Shown here one piece after another: positions 56,346 through 64,000 of a stretch of 64,000 bases of DNA. A program made the position numbers and the translations under genes. The DNA comes from Pyrenula massariospora (lineage: Eukaryota; Ascomycota; Eurotiomycetes; Pyrenulales; Pyrenulaceae). The first letter of the stretch is position 1. The number at the start of each line of letters is the position of its first letter. The stretch spans positions 1 to 64,000 of the forward strand of contig JAGFMI010000005.1 in assembly GCA_021030905.1 (NCBI GenBank), written 5' to 3'. The notes under the pieces are model-generated. The model saw only the letters and a list, made by a program, of their open reading frames with translations, ran no database searches and was not told where the DNA came from.

Positions 56346-57309
56346 GACATGCTGAGCTTGGATCGGAATTGGCGGTGATGAACATAGGATGATGAATTCG
56401 GGGCGCCGGGGGAGTATGCTGTTCAGACTTTTACCGCTGGCGGTTGAACCCGGTAATAAGAGAGACGTGAACGGCGATTGGAGTAAGATTGGCGAATTAA
56501 ACTGGAGTTGGCATTACCGGTGTTCATCAGGATAAGATCAGGTTATACGCTTTTCAAAATTTGGGGAAGATATCAACTATTCTCACGGGTCTTAGATAAG
56601 AGCTCGACAAAATAAGTGCTACAAGTTTCGTTCTATTTATCTAATCAACAAATTAGCTTACAACGTCATAGCTAAAACTCAGAATTAACTTTCACGTTTG
56701 TGGATTGCAAGCTTTTTTTTCCTATTAACGGCCAAACGGTCAAACGGTAGTAATCCCCGCCAAGCTATATCCATGTCCCGCTCCTCCTTCTCCCGGCTCA
56801 AGCACTCCCTGCTCCCCCCTTTTTCGCATTCACTCCATCCTGCGCGAGAGCAGCCAAGACTGTTGAAGAAAAAGGCTCCATATAAGGACGTCTCCCGTTC
56901 ACAACCTCTTTGTCATTTTTCCTGTGGCGCTCTAGCACCGCGGGCGAGGTGGTACGGTAAGTGTTGTGATGTAAGGGTCGGTGCATTTGCCCGTGATGTT
57001 TCTGAGTCGAGGAGGCTGGATGGGGAGGTGTGTTGCGTAGTATGGGAAAGGGGGTGGTGGTGTAGGTTTGGAGGAGAGAGGCGATGGGGTAGAGGTGTGA
57101 TAGAAGAGGAGGAAGCCCGATACTCTCATCCAGCATTCGTTGACTGGATAAGTCGCTTTTTACTAAATCATCATGGCCGGGAGATGGCACCGTTGGCATT
57201 GTCCATAGCTTTCTAAGGGGGAGCCTTTTGGAGGTAGGCGGTCCCACTGCCATCCTAATCTGTCCAAGAGCGATTTGGTGTTCCTGGCCCAGAAAGCCCT
57301 CAGTCGGTA
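56346..57309. other. Spacer between convergent carrier and peptidase-like genes
   Basis: Contains both 3' ends. Short frames at 56698-57253 on both strands have skewed composition and no motif. Nothing else is supported. Confidence 0.5.
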
Positions 57310-58738
57310 TCAGGTAGGGACTTGGCCAATGTATACCAACGCTCCCGAACGCTCCCGATCTTCAGGATCAGCCATGCGCCAACCACGATCTGCAAGTGCG
57401 GCCAGAAGACCGAAAAAGCTTTGCAGGGACAGTTAGAAAGTGACGAGTCGATCTCCATGGAGTTGAAAAAGGGTAAGGATAGGCTTACGCATAGCTTTCT
57501 GCGTATTGGGAGGAGCTCACTTGCCCGAGGGGCCGCAGGAAGTCCCACCCGGCTCTAATGTTACCGCTCGTGCGCCGAATATCGATACCACGTTCTGTAG
57601 ATAGTGGTGGGTCAAAAAAGTAACAGCAACAGGCAGACGGATTGCGTGTTGATGATTGGGGATAAGAGTCCGCGAGACGCAGGCAAAGACTTACTGTTCC
57701 ATGGCGGGAACTTGCTAAACTGTAGTAGATTTGTCAGTTTTTGGACCTACGCAGTAAGGCTGGGTTTTCTGTTTCGGGAAAGGGAAAGCGGACCTCGTTT
57801 AGAAGGACTATGGCAGTTATGCTGGAGAAGGAATCCATCATCGTACCTCCTTGGTCCAGCGTTTTCTGCATTTGTGCCGCGATATCGATAGCTCTGGGAA
57901 GGTTGTCGAGTGAATGAAGTGTTCCATGAAGCAGAACATCACAGGCCTTGAATGATCAAATAGGTTAGTATTAGACGACTATAAGAGTTCAGTTGGCGAC
58001 GTTCACGAACGGTGGTTGTGCCCCGTACTGCTCGGCTATTTGGCAGATCAACGTCGTCGTTGAGATGCCGTTTCTGGGTGTATGTCCTTGCCAATGGTTG
58101 AGCGTGGGCCTGACAGCCCCAGGAAGGTCCCATAACGAGCTTGAAAAGTGTTACAAAGTAGGTCTTGGACCAGTGGATTATAATATAGGATTCACGAACA
58201 CCATTGAGCCTGTCCTCCCATTCCTGATATTGGACATCGCGCCTCCTCCGGTTCAGCTGCGTTATGTAACCCGCCGGTCGATCCGCTAGTGGTGGATCTC
58301 TACGAAGTCTCCATCTTGTATCGCCAGCCAGACTTTGAGGATCGTTGTCACAGTAGTAGCGGTAGTTTGCGACAAGGACGTTTGGCGTTTCGGTCATACT
58401 TGCAAAGCCACTCAAGAGATCTCCCGATGATTAAGATTTGGTCAAAAGTTAATGCGAAGAGTCATACCGATGACATGCAAAGTAGTGAGTGAGTAGCTTC
58501 CACTGGAGTCGTATTTATCTGCCTTGAAGATTGTGCGAAATATGCTCGAGATATAGCTATCAGTAGGACTGAGCAGCTTCACCTGTGCTCTGACCGCCAT
58601 TAATTGAGCCGAAAACAGCGCGACTACAAATCTGTTGTCCGGCCAGTCTCGGCAAGACGAGTCGACATAATATCTACTTTCTTGAGTACAAATTGGGGAT
58701 ATCAAGAAAAGTGTGAGGAGGATTGGGTAGCACTTCAT
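57310..58738 (-). CDS. Secreted putative-peptidase-family protein with altered zinc motif
   Basis: Hidden by five introns. I assemble exons 58738..58468, 58420..58011, 57946..57794, 57719..57695, 57594..57489 and 57418..57310, 357 aa. Introns are 47, 64, 74, 100 and 70 bp. A signal peptide (LLTLFLISPICTQ) precedes SRYYVDSSC, the usual start of ascomycete secreted lysine-specific-metalloendopeptidase-like proteins. Then come a short helical block with FRTIFKAD, the conserved YYCDNDP motif, a long second exon containing QLNRRRRDVQYQEWEDRLNG, and near the C-terminus GWDFLRPLGQVSSSQYAESYA followed by FFGLLAALADRGW. Where relatives carry HExxH the assembled protein reads NEFSK across the exon 3 / exon 4 join, so both zinc histidines are missing. 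Weak points are the donors of introns 2 (GTTCGT, or alternatively GTACGG 12 bp upstream) and 3 (GTCCGC). The family call rests on memory of related proteins. Confidence 0.66.
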
Positions 58739-60829
58739 GACGAACAGGAAAATCCACAAGAACGAGTACACTACCAGGCCTGGTAGTTACTTGAGGATCG
58801 AACTCTCGCAATTAATATCCATTCCACCTGTCCATGAATGGTTGTATTGAGAAGATAGGCCAAGTGCGCGACATTGAATTGAGAATGGCGGTGTCTGCGT
58901 TGGTCTATCAGGCAAGCCATCAACCTGTGGAAAAACCCGCGAATGGTATGCCGAAGAAGTGGATGGTTACCATGACTACCTCGCCTCATGCGCCTTGCTT
59001 CGTCTTTGACATCGGTAACCCAAGTAGGCTTCTTAGCTTCAAGACAAAGTCCAGTATAACCCCCCCGCAACAACCAAGTATGTTAGAGGTGTAGAACACT
59101 CGAAGATGTGAAGGCCGGAATAAAACGACGCTGAAGGCGCGGTGGGGTGGGACGCTCTGGCTTCGCCTCTCGTCACAGCCCGTTCTCAGCGGAGGGCGAC
59201 CGAAAATGTAGCATCCCCCCGGCCCGAAGCCCAGTTCTGATGGAACAATGATCAACATCTTTCAAGCTTCGGGTAATTGCAAATAGGGCTTTTGCAACGG
59301 TGCAAGAGCTCAAATATCAGAATTCATCCATTTAAGGCCAAGTGCAACCGTCCCTTGATTCTCACTAAGTTCCGCCAACCTGTCTCCCGCAATGCTCCGC
59401 CCCCTTCCCACCCTGAGATCCCCGTCTCCTGCAGGCGGGCCCAACCACACTCCTGGCGTCCGCTTCGGCATGCACTTCTCACACGGCCATGCGTCCTGTA
59501 TAGTAGGCAGATACGTGTAATCTCAGCAGAACGAGAGCTCTGGTCCGACGAAAATCGGCTGGACTCTACTGAAAGCAGAGCCCTGCCGTGACGAGCCAGA
59601 GAGATGGAGAGGCGGTTGGGTATACTCCGACTTGGCACTCGGAGGACGAGAATGGTCTGAATGGCACGGTAGCGGGAAGCCTGCTCGAGATACTGGTGTA
59701 CTTAGCTGGGAAGGAGTCACTGCCGAGGGTTGGGTCGGAATGGTGAGGATAAGTAAGGGTGAGAGGAAGTAAGATAGAGCGGCTGTTGTTGTTGAAGAGG
59801 CGGGCAGGAGGTCGCGGATCGAGACCTTGCGTGATGGCGACAGTGGTCTTAACCTTCTTCGTGGAGCAAGGAGAGACTTGAGAGCAGATTTTGCGTTAGT
59901 ACCGAAGGTTGAGCCGGAATTTGAGGCGGAAGGTTAAGGTGGAAGATAATAGATATTCTCCCGGTCCTGTTCTGGGGGCTAGTATTGTCTCATGAACAGA
60001 AGCTAATTATTCGATGTTTGGCATTAGTTCGTTAGTTTCGTCAAGATGGAGAAGTCTTCTAGGACAACGATGCCTCGGCGGCTGTCCTATATTTGGAAGT
60101 CTAACACGAATACCGCTTTTGTCTACTTGGCCACTAATTGGCGAGATTTTTCTGCCTTGAGGGAATTCGGGGGTCGATGGGAAATGATGGCATGAGCAAC
60201 GAAGTGATTCGTAGGTTGTCCATCCGGGGAAAATGTGGTGATACGGTCGTTCGACACACATTCCGACTTGAATTTTGTTGACGACGATGCTGCTTTGGAG
60301 AAACTAGAACGCCAGGCTCTGGAAGAAGACTTCGGCTTTGAGAGCTGTGCTGGTCTTTCGGACATCAGCTGGTAGTCTGTGATGACCAAGTTGCCGACTT
60401 TGGAGTGAACCAGTGAAAGTCACGCTTTCGTCAGGTTCGCTCGTGGTTAAATAACGGTTTACAAAAAAGTCAAAAGTAGACTGCTAGAAAGCACTCGTTA
60501 GACAACAAGCCAACCTCTTACAGCAATATACCGTCTCAACCGTTTGCTTGAGCTTGGGTAGGTTTCGCTATGTGCAGGTCGAAAGCCATGACTTGTGAAC
60601 TGGACTACTAACTCACCTGACGTCCCCTGTTCGCTCCTTTGTGTAAAATGTCCTGAATGAGGCGTATTTGGCGCCTCTTGACGAACAGGGACACCACAAG
60701 GTGTGTTGCTATGGAATAATAAATATCTATATCGTAGCCACGCTCGAACCTAGTTCGTCAAGCAGATGAGCATCTGCAATAGAGCCGAATGGAGAGCTTA
60801 AAAGCTGGACCACAATGCACGGCTCTGGG
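58739..60829. other. 2.1-kb region without a supported gene
   Basis: The left edge is the promoter of the peptidase-like gene and includes an 18-bp palindrome (58770-58787). The remainder holds only short conflicting frames. The right edge is the 3' region of the Ste14-type gene. A B-box-like word near 58795 was examined and did not fold as a tRNA. Confidence 0.5.
58770..58787. promoter_or_regulatory. 18-bp perfect palindrome upstream of the peptidase-like gene
   Basis: ACTACCAGGCCTGGTAGT is a perfect inverted repeat with no spacer. It sits 31 bp before the ATG of the minus-strand gene at 58738, inside the likely 5' leader. It could be a factor-binding site or an RNA hairpin; chance occurrence in 64 kb is unlikely but not excluded. 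Confidence 0.35.
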
Positions 60830-61707
60830 TCATTTAAGGAAAGGAATCAATATCGGAGTGCGGCGTCTATATTCCACATACTCTTGACCGAAGAATCCTA
60901 TGAGATACTGCTCTTCTCCTGTACGTATTCAATTAACACGGGATTCTTGGAAGTCCTAATAAGCTTTGACAACTTACTTGAGATTCGTGCTGCGAAAAAG
61001 CGCCAGGTCACAGCAGGTAGCACGACAAGACAAATGACATTTCCCATTATGAGTTGCGCTCCGATAACATACCAAAAGAACCCGAAATAAGCGGGATGTC
61101 GAGATCGTTGATAGACACCGGTCGTGATGAGCGTGTGGTCATCATGCTTTTTGTATTGGACCAAATGATTGAAGCTTGTCCCAGCTTCTGCCATCGCAGC
61201 TGTTCTTGCAAACTGGCCCACGACCATCAGACATATCCCCGTCATGGCGGCATAAGGATAACACAGATGTAGATTATAACGATATTCCAGCATTTTTTGC
61301 GGCATGACAAAATATGTAGGCCAACAACATTCTGATGTCATCCATCGCCGAACAAAAAATTCGCCAAAGGAGCAAGCGTGAGCGATATTATAGGACCATC
61401 CATTAGATGAGAGGAGGAAAGCCGAGACTCTGGCTCTGTTCGGGTTGTAGAGAGCGGTCGTAAGGTACTCGAAGAAATGGAAGAGAGCGAGAGCGCAGAG
61501 CAGAAGCACCGGCCGCCAGTACGTGCTCGAGGCAACTAGCAGCTGGATTGACGCAACCACACAAAGCCCAAAAATGCCGCCGAGAATGAATGCGCGCGCT
61601 GCAATTCCGCTCAGCGACTTCGCACCGCCAGGGTAGAAACTTCTGTCCACCGGCCGAGAGGGGAGGAGATCTATTGGAGAGTCAAGATCGGAGGAATCAG
61701 TTGACAT
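60830..61707 (-). CDS. Ste14-like protein-S-isoprenylcysteine O-methyltransferase
   Basis: Two exons, 61707..60978 and 60918..60830, joined in phase 1 across a 59-bp intron (GTAAGT donor, TACAG acceptor), give 272 aa. The spliced end restores the family C-terminus, ISREEQYLIGFFGQEYVEY then RRRTPILIPFLK; the unspliced frame would stop early. The ICMT core is clear: about seven hydrophobic helices, NGWSYNIAHACSFGEFF, and the SAM-binding TTGVYQRSRHPAYFGFFWYVIG with its RHP motif. The enzyme sits in the ER membrane and methylates the prenylated C-terminal cysteine of Ras-type GTPases and lipopeptide pheromone. Start at 61707 was chosen as the first true ATG. One copy is usual in fungi, and the a-factor-type pheromone role is by homology. 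Confidence 0.92.
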
Positions 61708-62076
61708 CGTGGGTGAGAAGGGCGACCGGGTTTTCAATCGCAGGAGAAGTTGAACGAAAATGACGGGTGTAAAACTGTACGACAGACTCTTTCTGCCTCG
61801 GTGATGCCGGGGTGCAGCATGATGACCTGAGACAAAGTGTTTCTAGGAAATGTTCGCATTTCACAAACAAGGCAATAGATTCATTAAGGTTAGTTGTCCT
61901 AAAAGTTTCATGCGGAAAAAGTGCTGATTAGGGTACTATGTCTTCCGCTCTTGGCGTGCATTTACTCCCTCTGTCGGCGCTGTTAATCGGGTCTATCTGG
62001 GGAGGCGAACCTTCTTGCATAGGAGTGCGTGGACTTGGTTTGCTTCTTCTCAAAAAAGTAGCTCCTTTTGGCTATC
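61708..62076. promoter_or_regulatory. Bidirectional promoter Ste14-like / O-acetyltransferase
   Basis: The two genes diverge across about 370 bp, so both promoters lie here. No specific site was recognised. Confidence 0.45.
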
Positions 62077-62999
62077 ATGGAACACCTCTCGACCATTGAC
62101 GAGGCCGTTAATCTCGAAAAAATGCAGCGTGGGGAGCTGTATCATGCCTTCACTCCAAATCTTATAGCAGCACGGGTCCGCTGTCAGCACGCCTGTGCCA
62201 GACTTAATAGCGCAGGCGAGGTATCTCGACGACGTATGGTGGAGCTGTGGAGGGAGTACGTTTTCCGTTGACCAAATACATATCTCTACTTTCTCGGTCT
62301 TCTGACCGGCTGATCGGAGACCTTTTCCCCTTTAACATTCTTGAATTCTTTTCTTATCATAATCTACTACACAGTGTCCTTGGAGACAAGACTCCCCTCC
62401 CACCCCCCGCTTCAACGGCAGAGGAGGATGAAAAGCTTTTTACATCAGATCCTTGGGTCGAGCCTCCTGTGAAGATCGATTACGGTACCAACGTCCGTGT
62501 CGGGTCTGGCGCATTCCTTAACTATAACACTCTCATGCTAGACACCTGTCTTATCACAATCGGTGCCCGCACCCTTGTAGGGCCAAATTGTCACTTCTAC
62601 AGCGGGACACATCCTCTGGACCCGGCATTGAGAAATGGGCTATCCGGTCCAGAATTAGGAAAGGAGCTTCATGTTGGAGAAGATTGTTGGATTGGAGGGA
62701 ATGTGACGATCTTACCGGGAGTCACTATAGGGAAGGGGGCTACAATTGGAGCCGGCAGTGTTGTCACCAAGGTACATGGTGTGCAACTGCCAATGTAGTA
62801 GCAACGGCTAATCTGACATGTGGTACTGTGTTTATAGGACGTGCCTGCATTTCATGTCGCGGCCGGCAACCCCGCAAGAATCTTGAGACGAATAGAAACT
62901 TCCATGGATCCAGAGCAGAGCACAAGCGCTGTACCGGCAAGTAGAAAAGAGATGGAAGGAGCTGAGACAGCTATGGCTGAAGATGAATCGACGAAATAA
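62077..62999 (+). CDS. Hexapeptide-repeat sugar O-acetyltransferase (maltose/NodL type)
   Basis: Three exons, 62077..62255, 62375..62771 and 62838..62999, give 245 aa; introns are 119 and 66 bp and all phases fit. The N-terminal Mac domain reads EKMQRGELYHAFTPNLIAAR then ARLNSAGEVSRRR. The left-handed beta-helix follows, with VRVGSGAFLNYNTLMLDTCLI, the catalytic histidine region YSGTHPLDPALRNG, WIGGNVTILPGVTIGKGATIGAGSVVTK split over exon 2, and the C-terminal DVPAFHVAAGNPARILRRI supplied by exon 3. Such trimeric enzymes transfer acetyl from acetyl-CoA to sugars such as glucose, maltose or galactosides. The substrate is unknown. A C-terminal tail of about 35 residues, rich in Glu, Ser and Met, is extra. 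The short exon 1 start at 62077 is the first ATG in frame. Confidence 0.92.
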
Positions 63000-63287
63000 T
63001 ACGGGTAGATTGATGTTAGCTTGTAATCGGGCGAGACACGGTGCCTTGGATTGGTTAACCGTCTCATTGTCTAGACAAACCCTTACAGAAGCAGGCTTTG
63101 CAACATTGATCGCTAGACTATTACCAAGGAGGAATCTACTGCGCACATGGGTGATCGTTACACTTGCTGGCTTCAACTAGATCAGTCAATTTGAATAGGC
63201 GTGCAAATCGTGCTCGAAGCATGGACTCTGGCGGTGTCCGCTCAAGAAACCCGTACATTATGACTGCACCCTATACGGTACAATGCC
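63000..63287. other. Convergent spacer
   Basis: Under 300 bp between the acetyltransferase and Pop3 stops. Only the two 3' ends lie here. Confidence 0.5.
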
Positions 63288-64000
63288 CTAATCTTCACTT
63301 TTCGAGGATGTTTCCAGCAGTTTTCTCTTCCTCCGTTCCTTGACTTGCCCACCTTCAATTGATTCGATCCGCTGGATCTTGACTGGGGCATAAATTCCAG
63401 TCTTAGTATCTCCAAGCCACGGTATGCGGAGGGGGAGGGTCTTCTCGCGACATATGTCTATTAGCGCTTTTACACCTAACTCTTCGCATTCGAATAGGCC
63501 GAGGAAACCAACGTGCGGCTGGTGGAGGGTTTGAGATAGTTGATGCGAGGAGTTAGGGTGACTGAGAGCAACGAGGCGGATGGAAGGCCTTGAGGGCTGG
63601 GAGGAGGACGCAAGGTAGACTTGGAGGGGTACGTTCTGGACAAGGAGGTTTGGTAGCGTGTTTGGCGTGCAGAGAACTATCGCGAGGGACGTTTGCGAGG
63701 GTGAATCATTATGCTGTGTTGACCTCAGCGCAGCGAGCGACTCAAGGTGACGGGTAATGCTGTTAAAGCCGACCAGAATGTGGCGAGAGATTTCCGGGGC
63801 AGGCGGTGCTTTAGGTTGAAGATTGGTAGAGTTGTTTGAAGACGGGCTTCGTTTCAGATCTCGACGCTGTCGTTTGCGTGCACGTTTACCGTTGGACTTG
63901 GTAAGCAAGTGGGCTCGGTAGGCACCCAACGGCCTGAGGAGACTATTTCTCGTTTAGTTACGGCGACGTATTGGCTTTGCAAGAAACTCACCCACATAGA
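63288..64000 (-). CDS. pop3: RNase P/MRP subunit Pop3-like, 5' end cut by window
   Basis: Exon 63933..63288 plus the last 9 bp of an upstream exon (64000..63992), separated by a 58-bp intron (GTGAGT donor, CCTCAG acceptor, phase 2). The visible protein has about 218 residues. Family marks are the basic run KRARKRQRRDLKR, APPAPEISRHILVGFNSITRHLE, LCTPNTLPNLLVQNVP, IRLVALSHPNSS and HVGFLGLFECEELGVKALIDI, which follow the Pop3 (Rpp38-like L7Ae fold) pattern. Pop3 is a protein part of RNase P and RNase MRP and helps process tRNA 5' ends and rRNA, in the nucleus and nucleolus. The 5' part, with the start codon, lies beyond the window. A Lys/Arg-rich C-terminal tail (KERRKRKLLE) could help RNA binding. 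Confidence 0.82.

Noticed and set aside
58790-58870. tRNA-like B box (GAGTTCGATCC on the minus strand)
   Set aside because: The T-stem pairs only three bases and no A box or acceptor stem could be found at the right distance.

Overview
The window is nuclear DNA of a filamentous ascomycete (Pezizomycotina). The signs are genes on both strands, short introns (47 to 197 bp) with GT/AG ends and CTAAC/CTGAC-like branch sites, and fungal-type families: a NrtA-like nitrate transporter, Kar9, a Zds protein, Gem1/Miro, a Ysc84-type SYLF-SH3 protein, an Slm-type PH protein, Pop3 and CFEM-like secreted proteins. The class cannot be fixed by eye; Leotiomycetes would fit but is a guess. Position 1 is a 74-base run of G, which looks like a contig-end artefact. 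The 3' end cuts through the first exon of a Pop3 gene.

Layout. 0.9-8.4 kb: a LaeA-like methyltransferase (-), a CFEM-like membrane protein (+) and a nitrate transporter (-), with a long gene-poor stretch before and after the transporter. 11.8-22.4 kb: a multi-exon secreted protein of unknown function (+), Kar9 (-), a Cys/Thr-rich secreted protein (-) and a PLP-dependent decarboxylase (-). 23-33.5 kb is a block of conserved cell-biology genes: Zds-type PP2A regulator (-), Gem1 (-), then divergently Ysc84-like (+) and Slm-like PH protein (+). 35.5-45.6 kb: an Mx-like dynamin (+), a broken aminoglycoside-phosphotransferase-like gene (-), an unrecognised low-complexity protein (-) and a RING protein (+). 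46.2-47.6 kb: the Smc5/6 SUMO ligase Nse2 (-).

48.2-54.0 kb holds the most coherent accessory module. It consists of an isochorismatase-family hydrolase (+), an NCS1 transporter (-) and a cyclic amidohydrolase of the hydantoinase/dihydropyrimidinase type (+); the last two are divergent around 930 bp. Together they could import a cyclic amide, open the ring and perhaps hydrolyse the N-carbamoyl product. The substrate is inferred, not shown. A 2-oxoglutarate/malate-type mitochondrial carrier follows.

57.3-58.7 kb holds a six-exon secreted putative-peptidase-family gene that no single open frame reveals. As assembled here, the place of the zinc motif HExxH reads NEFSK, which suggests a catalytically dead relative. 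The window ends with a Ste14-type isoprenylcysteine methyltransferase (-), a hexapeptide-repeat sugar O-acetyltransferase (+) and partial Pop3 (-).

No rRNA, convincing tRNA, CRISPR array, intact transposon or virus-derived element was recognised. Exon joins were deduced by hand from splice signals and reading-frame continuity; no RNA evidence or database search was available.
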